A stretch of 64,000 nt of DNA from Myxococcus stipitatus DSM 14675. Lineage in GTDB: Bacteria > Myxococcota > Myxococcia > Myxococcales > Myxococcaceae. Below, one piece after another: positions 44,188-54,200 of the stretch. The notes under the pieces are model-generated. The model was not told the DNA's origin. It did not search any database and saw only the letters and a program-made list of their open reading frames with translations. The stretch is from NCBI RefSeq assembly GCF_000331735.1, contig NC_020126.1:2294001-2358000 (forward strand), read 5' to 3'. How positions within the stretch are numbered: position 1 is the stretch's first letter; each line of letters begins with the position of its first letter. Position numbers and translations under genes: made by a program.

Positions 44188-45102
44188 TCAGGAATGCGCC
44201 AACGCAGGGGGCGCCGCACGGGCATGGCGCAGGAAGTGGCCCGCGATTCCCCCCGGAGCATCCACGGGCAGCACCCAGGAGAACGTCCGCCGCACCTTCA
44301 GGTCGGGCAGGGGCAGCACCCGGAAGCGCCCCGAGCTCAGCTCCGCCTGGATGCTCCAGCGCGAGAGGAACCCCACTCCGAGCCCCGCGGCCACCGCGCC
44401 CTTGATGGTCTCGGTGCCGCCGAGCTGGAGGTCTCCCGCCCGCGGCCCCCGGCGCACCCCCGCGCGCTTCAGCGCCCGCTCCAGCACCGCGCGAGTGCCC
44501 GACCCCAGCTCGCGCCAGAGCAGCGGCACCGTCTGGAGCATGTCGAGGGTCCGCACCTGGAGGATCTCCTTCGGCGCCTGCGTGGCGACGACCGGCAGCA
44601 ACTCGTCATCCAGATAGTGCTCCAACCGGAGCCCCGCGGCGCGAGCATGTCCCTCCACCAATCCCAGCGGCGCGCGTCCCTCGCCGACCCAGCCGAGCAC
44701 CTGCTCGGAGTTGCCCACTTCCAGGCGCACCTGGAGTCCCCGGTGCAGGCGCAGGAAGGACGCCAGCAAGTCCGGGACGACGTAGCTCGCCAGCGTGGTG
44801 CTCGCGGCCAGCACGAGCTCCCCCGTCAGGACCTCCTCACCCGTCACCGCGAGCGCGGCCTCCTCCAAGAGCTGATGATGCCGCTGCGCATACGCCAGCA
44901 GCCGCTGACCGGCCTCATTGAGTCGCACCCCGCGAGCCGTCCGCACCAACAAGGGCTGACCGCATTCCCGCTCGAGCTGGCGGATCTGCGCGGTGACGGC
45001 GGGCTGGGACAGGTGCAGCAACCGGGACGCCGCGGACACCTGCCCCGTCGTCGCCACCACGCGGAAGGTCTCGAGTCGGCGAGGGTCGAGGCGGTTCGTC
45101 AA
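44188..45102 (-). CDS. LysR-family regulator, YeiE/CysB-like
   Basis: 304 residues: N-terminal HTH (RRLETFRVVATTGQVSAASR, LSQPAVTAQIRQLERECGQP) and a ligand domain with GTETIKGAVAAGLGVGFLSR, typical for the YeiE/CysB-like branch. It ends 12 bases from the convergent YeiH-family gene, and synteny of yeiE with yeiH in other bacteria supports a functional link. The start ATG 45102 gives the usual family length. There is no gene between it and the sterol-desaturase-family gene to its right in the window. Confidence 0.92.
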   Translation of the reverse strand: MTNRLDPRRLETFRVVATTGQVSAASRLLHLSQPAVTAQIRQLERECGQPLLVRTARGVRLNEAGQRLLAYAQRHHQLLEEAALAVTGEEVLTGELVLAASTTLASYVVPDLLASFLRLHRGLQVRLEVGNSEQVLGWVGEGRAPLGLVEGHARAAGLRLEHYLDDELLPVVATQAPKEILQVRTLDMLQTVPLLWRELGSGTRAVLERALKRAGVRRGPRAGDLQLGGTETIKGAVAAGLGVGFLSRWSIQAELSSGRFRVLPLPDLKVRRTFSWVLPVDAPGGIAGHFLRHARAAPPALAHS

Positions 45103-45181
45103 CGGAACGTCTCCAGGTGGACTTGCTTCGAATCATCCCCGTCGAAGCGGATGCACGAGCGACTGTCCCACGAAATGGCGC

Positions 45182-46078
45182 TCAGGCGTCTTGCCCCGAG
45201 GGGCTGGCCCCGATGCCCCCGCGTGCCCCGCGCCGTCCCCGGAAGGGCCAGGCGAGCTGACCCAGGTAGTCGGTGGGGAGCGTGGGCTCGTCATCCATCC
45301 CTACATCGAGTGGCGCCTCGCCCTTCTGTGGAAGCGCGGTGCCGAAGAGTCGGTCCCACACGGACAGGATGGCGCCGTAGTTGCCTTGCACGTCCGCGTA
45401 CAGCCGCTGGTGGTGCCAGCGGTGCAGCTCGGCCACGGCGAAGACATGGCGCAAGACACCCGCGCGATAGGCGATGTTCCCGTGCTGGAACATCAGGTGC
45501 AATGTCACCGCGGCAAGCGCACAGGCGACGACGGTGGGAGGCGCCCCGAGCAGTCCCATCACCAGCAGCCCCGGTGCGCCTTCCAGCGCCTCATGAAGCA
45601 AGTGCCTGCGTTGTCCATTGAGCCAGTACACGCGGCGAGGGCTGTGATGGATGGCATGCAGTCGCCACAGCGCGGGAACATGGTGGCTCGCACGGTGGAT
45701 GCCATAGAGCCCCAGGTCGAGGAGCACTGTCCCCACGAGGAACTGCGCCCAGAACGGCCAGTCGCGAGGCCACCAGGACAGCGCGCCTCCCGTGAGCTCC
45801 ATGGCCAAGGTGTAGAGCAGGAGTGAGACGTGACTGAGCGCCAGGTTGCCCGTCACGTGGAAGACGTCCGTCAGGGTGTCCCCGTCGTGGTCCCTCCGCC
45901 AGACCTCCGCGTGGGGGAACACGCGCTCGAGCGCGAGGACGAGCAGCGCCGCGAGCAGCAGGATGGGCGGCCCCACATGCCAGTAGGGGAGCCCCTGGCT
46001 CACGCCGGCCACCAGTGCGGCCGTGCCTCCGAAGAAGATGACGGGGTAGGGGAGATACGAGACGGGGTGTGTGCTCAT
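45182..46078 (-). CDS. Sterol desaturase/fatty acid hydroxylase family membrane enzyme
   Basis: Integral membrane di-iron oxygenase of the fatty acid hydroxylase superfamily. The histidine clusters are complete: GIHRASHHVP, LHAIHHSPRRVYW and LHRWHH, with further His in FQHGN. Several membrane helices precede and separate them. The family hydroxylates or desaturates sterols, fatty acids or carotenoids; the substrate here is unknown. I choose ATG 46078; GTG 46093 is an alternative with GGGAG just in front. The 298-residue product is the last gene of a minus-strand run that includes the AraC regulator 48 bases upstream. Confidence 0.88.
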   Translation of the reverse strand: MSTHPVSYLPYPVIFFGGTAALVAGVSQGLPYWHVGPPILLLAALLVLALERVFPHAEVWRRDHDGDTLTDVFHVTGNLALSHVSLLLYTLAMELTGGALSWWPRDWPFWAQFLVGTVLLDLGLYGIHRASHHVPALWRLHAIHHSPRRVYWLNGQRRHLLHEALEGAPGLLVMGLLGAPPTVVACALAAVTLHLMFQHGNIAYRAGVLRHVFAVAELHRWHHQRLYADVQGNYGAILSVWDRLFGTALPQKGEAPLDVGMDDEPTLPTDYLGQLAWPFRGRRGARGGIGASPSGQDA

Positions 46079-46126
46079 GCCCCGGAGCGTCACCTCCCAG
46101 CGGGCCTCCCGGATTGGACGAACTGG

Positions 46127-46948
46127 CTACTTCGCGAGGGCGTCGTCGTCCGTGGGCGTGGGCAGCACCCACTCCGCGCGGCCCATGACGTCGGAAGGCC
46201 GGATGCCGAACATGCGGCGGAAGATGCGCGTGAGGTGCGCGCCATCCGTGAAGCCCGCGTGGTGCGCGGACTCCGTCAGCGTCGCGCCTTCGCGGAGCCG
46301 GGCGACGGCGCGCTGGAGCCGGAGCCACGCGACATAGGGGCGCAGCGGGAGTCCCACGTGCTGGGGGAGCAGGTGCGTGAGCCGCCCGGGGGAGATCTCC
46401 GCGTGCTCCGCCACCGCGCCCAGCCGGATGTCTCCCTCCAGGTTCGCCGCCACGAAGCGAACCGCTCGCTGCACGGCGGGGTGGATGACCTGCGGACGTG
46501 ACTCGGGACTGGCGAGCGCGTCGACGAAGGACTGGGCGAGCGGTCTCGCCTGGGCCCAGGTCTCGGGTACGGCTCGCGGTGTCCGCGTCCACAACGTCCT
46601 GCCCGCACGCAGCCAGTCCGAGGTCTCGACCAAAGGCCCCAGCTCGCGGCGCAGTCGCCGCCCCACGAGTCCATCCGGGTCCAGGTAGAGCAGCAGCACC
46701 GAGGGGCTCGGCGCCGTGACTTCGTGCAGGGCATCGGGAGGAATCACCGCGGCCTGGCACTGCACCGCGCTGTCTTGCCGCGGTCCTCGGAGGTGGAGCG
46801 GCGAGCCCAGGCTCACCATGACCTGGAAGGCATGGTGCGCGTGGAGCGCGGTGGCGCGCACCGGGCCCCCGTAGAGCAGGGTCCCGGTGCCCATGAACAA
46901 GCGGCCATTCCAGCTCGTGGGCTCAGTGCCCGGAGTGCCCATGGTCAT
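46127..46948 (-). CDS. AraC-family transcriptional regulator
   Basis: 273 residues with an N-terminal cupin-like sensing half (HAHHAFQVMVSLGSPLHLRG) and a C-terminal pair of helix-turn-helix motifs (IRLGAVAEHAEISPGRLTHL; TLTESAHHAGFTDGAHLTRI, FRRMFGIRPSDVMGR). Its start overlaps the end of the DUF5666-like gene by 26 bases on the same strand. It may control the redox or metal-related genes upstream and the sterol-desaturase-family gene downstream. The effector is unknown. Confidence 0.92.
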   Translation of the reverse strand: MTMGTPGTEPTSWNGRLFMGTGTLLYGGPVRATALHAHHAFQVMVSLGSPLHLRGPRQDSAVQCQAAVIPPDALHEVTAPSPSVLLLYLDPDGLVGRRLRRELGPLVETSDWLRAGRTLWTRTPRAVPETWAQARPLAQSFVDALASPESRPQVIHPAVQRAVRFVAANLEGDIRLGAVAEHAEISPGRLTHLLPQHVGLPLRPYVAWLRLQRAVARLREGATLTESAHHAGFTDGAHLTRIFRRMFGIRPSDVMGRAEWVLPTPTDDDALAK

Positions 46949-47309
46949 GTCCGCTCGCGGCCGGCGCGGGCTGTGCGGCCTTCGCGTCCGCCTTCGGCTT
47001 GCCGAACTTCACCAACTGCGCATGCACCTGACCGTTCTTCATCTTCATGCCGTGGACGACCACGCGCTCTCCGGCCTTGAGGTCCGCCGCCGTGACGTCC
47101 GCGCCGCTCTTCTCGTAGCGCGTGCTCGCGTCCGTCATCACGTCCTCCTGCTTCATCTCGGAGGTCTCTACCACGAGCGTGCCTTGCTTCACCTCCTTCA
47201 CCGTGCCCATGACGTGGACACCGTCCTTGCCGTGGGAAAGCGCCATGGCCGGAGAGAGGAGGGTGAGGGCGAGCAGGGCGGCGGAGGTGAAGCGGGATGA
47301 GGTCTTCAT
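46923..47309 (-). CDS. Periplasmic DUF5666-like protein with His-rich tail
   Basis: 128-residue exported protein: signal peptide (SRFTSAALLALTLLSPAMAL), then one OB-like beta domain (VMGTVKEVKQGTLVVETSEM, LKAGERVVVHGMKMKNGQVH) as in DUF5666 proteins. A Pro/Ala linker ends in SGHDHGHSGH, a likely metal-binding tail. Upstream on the same strand, 21 bases away, is a cytochrome c gene. A periplasmic metal or copper handling role is inferred from the His tail and the neighbour. Confidence 0.78.
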   Translation of the reverse strand: MKTSSRFTSAALLALTLLSPAMALSHGKDGVHVMGTVKEVKQGTLVVETSEMKQEDVMTDASTRYEKSGADVTAADLKAGERVVVHGMKMKNGQVHAQLVKFGKPKADAKAAQPAPAASGHDHGHSGH

Positions 47310-47330
47310 GAGTGTTCTCCAGGGAAGTGA

Positions 47331-47933
47331 CTACGGTCCTTCGAGGAAGGCGTCCTCGGCGCGTTGTTCTTGAAGCGCGTGCTGCGAGAGAGGGAGTCCT
47401 GCCTTGATTTCATCGAGCGCCTCCGGGCTGAGCCCGGGCAGCGTGCGGATGAGTGAGACGAGGGCCCAGCTGTCGCGGTTGCGCGTGCCGTCATGGAGCT
47501 GTCCCCACGCGGGCATGCCCGTCAGCCGGATGCCGTTCTGGATGACCCAATACAGCTCGCCATCACTCAGTGACTGCGTCGCGGCGGCGCGCATGTCGGG
47601 CGCGGGGGGATAGAGCCCTTGTCCGATGGGCGTCTGCCCGCTGCCGTCCGCCGCGTGGCAGACGGCGCAGTGGTCCGCCCAGTGGGCTCTTGCTTCGGAC
47701 AGCAGCTTGGGAGGGAGCGGCTCCAGGGGATTCTTCTGCTCCCGCGCCCCGGAGGGCATGCTGAAAGCACGCGCCGCGCGAGCCACGCGGGCCTCGAGCG
47801 CGGAGGGGGCCTCCAGGGCGGAGAACCCGCGATTCAACAGGTTCAGTCCGTACAGCCCCCCTCCCACGGCGAGGATGAGCGTCAGCGCGCCCACCACGGC
47901 CAGTCCTCCCACCACATCACGGCGCAAGCTCAC
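47331..47933 (-). CDS. Membrane-anchored c-type cytochrome
   Basis: 200 residues: an N-terminal membrane anchor (GGLAVVGALTLILAVGGGLY) and one class I cytochrome c domain. The heme site is ADHCAVCHAADGSGQ, and the distal methionine is probably in GIRLTGMPAWGQLHDG. The length and single heme fit a periplasmic electron carrier. It is first in the minus-strand run cytochrome, DUF5666-like, AraC. The partner oxidase or dehydrogenase is not in the window. Confidence 0.9.
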   Translation of the reverse strand: MSLRRDVVGGLAVVGALTLILAVGGGLYGLNLLNRGFSALEAPSALEARVARAARAFSMPSGAREQKNPLEPLPPKLLSEARAHWADHCAVCHAADGSGQTPIGQGLYPPAPDMRAAATQSLSDGELYWVIQNGIRLTGMPAWGQLHDGTRNRDSWALVSLIRTLPGLSPEALDEIKAGLPLSQHALQEQRAEDAFLEGP

Positions 47934-48403
47934 GACGACGTCTCCTCCAGAGTCCGTTGAGTCGGCTCCGAGCGCTGGTGTTCACCGGGGTTCACGCAGC
48001 AGCCCATCGCCTCTTACAGCTCGGGCGGCGACACCTGGCCCGAGGCTGCCTGAATGCCTTCACGGAGAACCTCCGCGCATGGGCAGGAAGCAACCGCGAG
48101 GCCACGCACGGGAACGCGCAAGCCCGCGGAACCAGGGAGGTGTGTCGCGCGGAACCGTGATGGGCGCCGTTACAGTCGGGAGGAGTGGGTTACACCTGGA
48201 GCAGGCGGCAGGCACCGCTCAGGCGGCCAGCATCCAGGAACGAAGGGCGTGAGACGTCATCGCGCGGTGAACGCACGTTGCCGGAGCTTCCCGGTGTGGA
48301 GCGGCGAGGCTCCGACGCGAAATTCATCGAGGGGGTGTGTTGATGTTTGTTATTCTTTGCGGCCCTCTCAGCTCATCGTGAGGAGCTCATTCCTGGAGCG
48401 TGT
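47934..48403. other. Intergenic region upstream of cytochrome c and desaturase genes
   Basis: This 470-base divergent gap has no convincing gene. Its right end (about 48340-48365) is the only AT-rich part, TTGATGTTTGTTATTCTTTG, and probably holds the desaturase promoter, but -35/-10 boxes cannot be fixed. The rest is GC-rich sequence without repeats that I could see. Confidence 0.4.
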
Positions 48404-49312
48404 ATGTCCAAATATGGCGTGCAGAAGGCCGAGCCGATGTGGGTGATTCGGGTTCGCCTCATTCTCTTACATCTCGGCGCTCTCGCCGTGTTCTTCGTTC
48501 CCTTCCAGTGGGAGCTCGTCGCGCTGGCGGCCGTCAGCTACTTCCCTCGCATCCTCGGGGTGGAGGCGGGCTATCACCGCTATTTCTCACATCGGTCCTA
48601 CAAGACGAGCCGGGTGTTTCAGTTCTTGATGGCGGTGCTGGGCTCCTCGTCCGGGCAGCGGGGCGTGTTGTGGTGGGCCGCGCACCACCGGGCACATCAT
48701 CGGCACACGGACACGGAAGAGGATGTGCACTCCCCGGTGCATGGCTTCTGGAAGTCGCACCTGGGCTGGCTGCTCGAGGAGAAGAACGCGGACACCCACC
48801 TGGACCATGTGGCTGACTTCGCGTGCTTCCCGGAGCTGCGGCTCATCAACAAGTATTACTACGTGCCCGCGCTCCTGTTGCTCGTGGGGCTGGGGGTGGC
48901 GGGAGCCCAGGGATGGCTGGGGCCCGATATCAATGCCTGGCAGGCCGTGGCCTGGGGGTTCTTCCTGCCCACCGTGCTGGCGCTCCACTCCATCCTGGCG
49001 GTGAACTCCCTGGCACATGGCAACGGGCGCTGGGCCAGCTACCGGCGCTTCGCCACGCGAGACTTGTCGTTGAACAGCATCTGGCTGGCGCTGCCCAGCG
49101 TGGGCGCCGGGTGGCACAACAATCATCATCGCTTCAGCGCCAGCTCGCGCGCGGGGTTCACCTGGTACGAAGTGGACCTGAGCTATCTGTGGCTGAAATC
49201 ACTCGCCGCCTTGCGGCTGGTCTGGGAGCTGCGCCCCGTCCCCGCGGAGATCATGCGTCAGGGAGGACTGCTGGACGAAGAGAAGCCCAAGGTCGACCAG
49301 ACGATGGGCTGA
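48404..49312 (+). CDS. Acyl-CoA/acyl-lipid delta-9-type fatty acid desaturase
   Basis: Membrane di-iron desaturase, 302 residues, starting at ATG 48404 (GGAG six bases upstream). The three His boxes of stearoyl-CoA-desaturase relatives are present: HRYFSH, HRAHHRHTDTEEDVHS and GWHNNHHRF. The usual HNYHH is here HNNHH. Four membrane helices surround them. It introduces a double bond into long acyl chains, most likely for membrane lipids or as precursor supply. It is convergent with the polyketide/lipid operon and separated from it by a strong terminator, so any metabolic link is only suggestive. Confidence 0.93.
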   Translation: MSKYGVQKAEPMWVIRVRLILLHLGALAVFFVPFQWELVALAAVSYFPRILGVEAGYHRYFSHRSYKTSRVFQFLMAVLGSSSGQRGVLWWAAHHRAHHRHTDTEEDVHSPVHGFWKSHLGWLLEEKNADTHLDHVADFACFPELRLINKYYYVPALLLLVGLGVAGAQGWLGPDINAWQAVAWGFFLPTVLALHSILAVNSLAHGNGRWASYRRFATRDLSLNSIWLALPSVGAGWHNNHHRFSASSRAGFTWYEVDLSYLWLKSLAALRLVWELRPVPAEIMRQGGLLDEEKPKVDQTMG

Positions 49313-49325
49313 GGCTTCGGAGCAC

Positions 49326-49360
49326 CCGGGCCCCCGCCTCGTGTGGGAGGCGGGGCCCGG
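49326..49360. terminator. Bidirectional terminator
   Basis: A 14-bp stem, CCGGGCCCCCGCCTC (49326-49340, one bulged C) against GAGGCGGGGCCCGG (49347-49360), with loop GTGTGG, lies between the desaturase stop and the alpha/beta hydrolase stop. Confidence 0.8.
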
Positions 49361-49371
49361 TGAGAGGGCTG

Positions 49372-50250
49372 CTACGCGGAGGCGACCGCGCCTCGCGGCG
49401 CGCCCAGGCCCTGGACCCACTGCTCCACCTGCTCGAGGACAGGCTCGGGCTTGCGCACCCAGCGGAAGTGATGGAACGCCTTCATCCCGTGGTCGCGGGC
49501 TTGCAGTTCCACCTGGGTCACCCTCGCCTGCGGCAGCTTGCCCGCGAGGAAGTCCGCGCACGTCCTGGGCACCAGCGGGTCTCCGGACAGGGAGACAATC
49601 AGCACGGGCACCTGGAGCCGGGTCAGGGCCGCGTCGTAGTCCGCCGTGTCCCCGACGACCTTGTAGCGGCCCGTGAGGGCCTCATGGGTCCAGTCGAGAA
49701 TCATGTTCAGCGGCTGCCGGCCGCCAAAGCCCACCTTGTGGCCCGGGAAGTAGCCCAGCGTCTGGTCGATGGCGCGCACCAGGCGGATGCCCATGTGGCG
49801 CTTGAACTTCATCCCGGAGGGCATGGAGCCGTGGTAGTTGGAGCCGCCCGCCAGGACGATGACACCATCCACCTGGCCGGGGTTCTGACTGGCGTGGAGC
49901 AGCGCGAACTGGCCGCCCAGGCTGTGCCCGGCCACGATGAAGGGCTTGCCCGCCGCCTGCGCCTTGATTCGGGGCAGCAGGGTGGCGAGGTCGACGTTGA
50001 GGACTTCCTTGTAGCCGAAGTTCTGCCGCTTCACGTCCTGGACGGAGCTCTGCTTCATCCCTCGCAGCTCCACCGTCGCCACGCGATAGCCCAGCTTTGC
50101 CCAGGACTCGGCGAGGCCCCGGTAGAACTCCACCCCCACGCCGAGCGCCGGCAGGAAGGCGATGACGCCCTTCTCGCCGGGGGTCTGCTCTCCAAACCAC
50201 TCGATGACCGTCTGGGTCTGGTCTGGGAGCTGCTCCTGTTGGGTCTTCAT
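49372..50250 (-). CDS. Alpha/beta hydrolase ending the lipid/polyketide operon
   Basis: ATG 50250 follows GAAGAAGG and gives 292 residues; ATG 50280 would overlap the preceding desaturase. The nucleophile is in VAGHSLGGQFALL, the acid is likely Asp in SLSGDPLVPR, and the histidine is in ARDHGMKAFHHF. It is cytoplasmic, with no lid insertion obvious. As the last gene of an operon with a fatty-acyl-AMP ligase and two PKS proteins that contain no thioesterase, it is the best local candidate for releasing or editing the product. That is inference from position. Confidence 0.85.
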   Translation of the reverse strand: MKTQQEQLPDQTQTVIEWFGEQTPGEKGVIAFLPALGVGVEFYRGLAESWAKLGYRVATVELRGMKQSSVQDVKRQNFGYKEVLNVDLATLLPRIKAQAAGKPFIVAGHSLGGQFALLHASQNPGQVDGVIVLAGGSNYHGSMPSGMKFKRHMGIRLVRAIDQTLGYFPGHKVGFGGRQPLNMILDWTHEALTGRYKVVGDTADYDAALTRLQVPVLIVSLSGDPLVPRTCADFLAGKLPQARVTQVELQARDHGMKAFHHFRWVRKPEPVLEQVEQWVQGLGAPRGAVASA

Positions 50251-50269
50251 GCGCGCGCCTTCTTCCACG

Positions 50270-51259
50270 TCAGTCCGCATTGCACGTCATTCCCTCCAGC
50301 ATCTTCTGGCCTTTCCAGACACGGTAGAGCGGATAGGGCGCCGTGAGGTACTGCAACTTCTCCTCCTGGAAGATTTTGTAGAGCTTTTGGAGATTGTAGA
50401 AGGGGCAGCGCGGGTAGGAGTGGTGCTCCACGTGGTAGGTGATGTTCGCGCACAGCCAGCCCAGCATGGGGTTGGCCACGGTGATGCTGTTCTTGCTCAT
50501 GTCCCGGCGGCGTGAGTCTCCGCGGGGATAGAGGGTGATGGGGGCGTGCTCGTAGCCTCGGGTGATGGGATTGATGATGAGCACCACCACGGCCAAGGGC
50601 AGCCAGAAGATGTAGAGCAGCTTCATGGCCAGGCCCATCTGGATGAGCACCACATGGATGGCGGCCCAGATGGCCAGGTTGATGACCTGCTCCGTCACCA
50701 CGGTGGCGCGCACCCGCAGGCCATAGCGCGTGAGGGCGATGGTCGTGTACCACTGGTAGTAGCGCCACAGCCGCAACCAGATGTCCTTCAGCTCCGCGGC
50801 GAAGTAGTACTCGTCCGGGTCCCGCTCCGGGTCCGCGATGTGGGAGTGGTGCCGCATGTGTGTCTCGCGGTTCACCGTGAAGGTCATGGTGAAGGTGGTG
50901 GCGTACAGCCGCCCCATCAGCCGGTTGAAGAAGTCGTTGCGGAACCCCGTGCCGTGCATGCAGTCGTGGTGCAGCACGAACAGCGTGTAGAGACAGTGGC
51001 CCAGGAGCACCGACAGGGCGACGTTCGCCCAGACGTTGTCCAGCGCGAACTGCCCATACATGGCGGCGGCGTAGGTCAGGATGAAGGGGCTGGCGAAGAG
51101 CAGGTGCTTGACGCCATTGGGGCGGCACAGCGCCTTGATGTCCGCGTCCCGCTGCGGACAGAGCAGCCACTTCTGGGGCTCGGGGCGCTTCTTGGCGACG
51201 GATGCGTCCTTCGCATCCTGTACGACGTCCATGGTTTCAACGACGGTTTCCTTCAGCAT
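50270..51259 (-). CDS. Membrane fatty acid desaturase of the polyketide operon
   Basis: 329 residues from ATG 51259, which has a GGGAGG five bases upstream; the start overlaps the PKS stop by 23 bases. The His boxes are VLHHDCMHGTGF, ETHMRHHSH and YHVEHHSYPRCP, the pattern of PF00487 desaturases/hydroxylases that act on acyl-lipids or acyl carriers. Four helices are visible. In this operon it probably oxidises the fatty acyl starter or the finished lipid. A different type of desaturase is encoded just beyond the terminator on the other strand. Confidence 0.92.
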   Translation of the reverse strand: MLKETVVETMDVVQDAKDASVAKKRPEPQKWLLCPQRDADIKALCRPNGVKHLLFASPFILTYAAAMYGQFALDNVWANVALSVLLGHCLYTLFVLHHDCMHGTGFRNDFFNRLMGRLYATTFTMTFTVNRETHMRHHSHIADPERDPDEYYFAAELKDIWLRLWRYYQWYTTIALTRYGLRVRATVVTEQVINLAIWAAIHVVLIQMGLAMKLLYIFWLPLAVVVLIINPITRGYEHAPITLYPRGDSRRRDMSKNSITVANPMLGWLCANITYHVEHHSYPRCPFYNLQKLYKIFQEEKLQYLTAPYPLYRVWKGQKMLEGMTCNAD

Positions 51260-54200
51260 GGGTCCTCCCATTGGCTTGCGCGGTCGCTGCCCGGCTGTTG
51301 AGGATGAGCTGCGAGTCGAGGATGCGCTGCGCGTCAATCAGCTCGGTGCGTCCGAGGGTGTAGGTGAGCCACTCGTCGATATCCGCCGTGAGTCGCTCCG
51401 CGGTGTCCTCGCCGAGCACTCGCTTCATGTAGAGGGCGGTGTCCAACTGCTGCAGCGTCTGGGGCAGCTCCAGCGCGCTGGTGAAGGGGTCTTCCACCAC
51501 GTGGGTGATGAGTCCCAATTGCTGCGCCTCCTGGGCGGTGAGCAGCTCTCCGCTCAGCACCAGTCGCTTGGTGACCGTCATGCCCGCCAGTCCCTTGAGA
51601 TAGGAGAGGCCACCCATGCCGGGGATGAGCCCGGACTTGATTTCAGGCAGGCCCACCTTCACGCCCTGGCGCACCAACTGGAGGTCCGTGGCGAACAGGG
51701 TCTCCAGGCCGCCGCCTTGCGCGGTGCCGTTGACCACCGCCACCACCAGCGCGTCCATCGTCGCCAGCAGGCGCAGCATCGTCCGGGCCTTGTCGGCGAA
51801 GCCCCTCAACGCTTCCTTCTCCCCCATCGCCAACCGGCGGAGGATTTCGTTGCGGTCTCCGCCAATGGAGAAGTACTCGCCGAAGTGCGCCAGGTAGACG
51901 ATGCGCTTGTGAATCACCTCCGGCGCCAGCTCGCTCAGCCGTTGGAAGGTGGTGCACAGGTCGCCCAGCAGCTCGTCGGTGAGGACGTTGGCGGGCGGGT
52001 TGTCGAAGAAGAGCCAGAGGTTGTCGCGCGTGTCCTGGTAGAGCGCGAGCTGGCGTGAGCGCGGCAGGGCCCCGCCCGCCGTGGTGTGGAGGTCCAGCGG
52101 GCGCAGGTGTCCTTCCAGGGCGCGTGGGAGCTGGCGCCGGTGGGCCTCCTCCTGCCTCGCCGGACGGCGCGCGGAGGCCACCTTCACCTCGCCGTCGCTC
52201 CACGCCACGAAGACCTGCTGGCTTCCCAGGGAGGGCAGCGTCGGGTCCGCGGGGATGAGGGGCGAGGCCACCTCGAAGCCCTCGTCCTTCATGAGCGCTG
52301 TCCACCCCGCGCTGGAGACCAGCGGCGAGTCCGGGAGCCGCTCATGCGCATCCACCGCGCCCCACCAGCCCGGGAGCAGACCGAAGGTGCAGGTCGAGAA
52401 CTCCTGCACGTCGACGCTCTCGTTGAGCACCAGCGCGCCTCCGGGCCGCAGCAGCTTCTTCACGTGCCGCAGGGTGGTGTGCAAGTCGCGCGTGGCGTGG
52501 AGGACGTTGGTGGCCACCACCACGTCGAACTCCTCGTCCAGGCCCTGGGCCTGGGGCGCCGTGTTGACGTCCAGCAGGCTGAAGCGCAGCGACGGATGCT
52601 GGGGCCCCAGCCGGCTCTTGGCCTCGGCCAGGAGCTTGTCCCAGACGTCCGTGTAGCGGTACTCGCACGGCATGCCCGCGCCCGCGAGCGCTCGGAGAAT
52701 CTCCACCGTGGTGGAGCCCGTCCCCGCGCCCACCTCGAGGATGCGCAAGGGGCGCTCGCCTCGCGACGCCGCGAGTCCCAGCACGGCCTTGGACACCGCC
52801 TGGTTGTAGAAGCGCGACAGCTCGCTCTCGCCGTACACGGAGCGCACCAGCTCCACGCTGCCCCCGGGGAAGACCACGTGGGCCGCGGGCCGCTTGCCGG
52901 CGAGGATGAGCGGGTAGGCATCGAGGCACGCCTGCAACAGCGGCAGCATGTGCCGCAGGGGCGGGTGCGCCTGGGCCAGCGCGGTGGCGGCTTCGTTGAA
53001 GGGCTGTGCGCCCAGCCCCTCGGCCTCCGCCAGGCCGGGCAGCTTCAGCAGGGCCTGCGCCAGCCGCGCGTGTTCGCGTGCGAGGCTTCCCGCGCGGACC
53101 GCTTCGTCCACCAGGAGGGCCCGGTCTCCCAGCAGCCCCAGCTCGCGCAGCACCTGCGCGACGCGGCGGCGGGCCAGGGGCAGCAGCGCGTCCATGGCCT
53201 GCTGCATCTGGGCGAACGCGGGACGGAACTCGGCGGTGACCTCGGTGGTGAGGGCTCGCGGAGGGGGCTCCACCGCGCTCGGCTGGGCGCTCCGGCCCAG
53301 CTCCCACTCCCAGCTCGCGCCCAGCTCCTCCAGCACCGTGTCCTCGGCGGCGAGGATGGCGGCCTGGTCCCAGCCGGCCGCGAGCACCTGCTCCAGCGTG
53401 GCGAAGGCCTCCGCCGCGCGCAGGCCGTGGATGCCCTGGCGCGCGAGGAGCGTGCGGTAGATGTCGTTGGCCACCGCGCCCACTTCGCTCCAGTAGCCCC
53501 AGTTGATGACCACCACGCGGTGGCTCCGCCGGGCCCTCAACGCGGAGGCGTAGCCGTCCAGGAAGGTGCTGGCGGTGGCGTAGTTGCCCTGCGAGACGTT
53601 GCCGACGAAGGACTGGATGGACGAGAAGAACAGCAGGAAGTCCAGCTCGAGCCCCTCGGTGGCGCGCGCCAGCGCCTGGGTGCCGGCCACCTTGGGCGCC
53701 AGCACTCGCGCGAAGGCCGCCTCGTCGAGGTCCACCAAGCGCTTGTCCTCGAGCACCATGGCCGAGTGCACCACGCCATGCAGCGCGCCCCACCGCGCGC
53801 GCACCTGCTGGAGCGCCTCCGCCATGGCGGACGCGTCCTCCACGGCGGCCTGCACGTAGAGGACCTGCTCGCCGTACACGCCCTCCTCGGAGAGCTGGCG
53901 GCGCAAGTCATCCGTGAGCGCGCGACGCCCCGATACGGCGACGCGCGCGTTGTAGGTGCGCCGCAGGTGGCGCAGGAACTCCATGCCCACGCCGCCCGCT
54001 CCGCCGACGATGAAGTACACCCCGTCCTGGCGCAGGGGCACCGGCGCGGACGCGGTGGGCCGCGTGCTCAACAGGCGCCGCTCGTACAGCCTCCCCGCGC
54101 GCAGCGCGCGCAGCTCCCTCGGCCGTGAGCCCACCTGATCCACGCACTGGAGCTCTCCGCGCTCCAGGTCCTCGCGCTCCACGTCCACCTGGGACACGCG

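Noticed and set aside
47626..48252. Plus-strand frames opposite the cytochrome c gene and into the intergenic gap
   Set aside because: No domain or ribosome site; they are composition-driven antisense frames.
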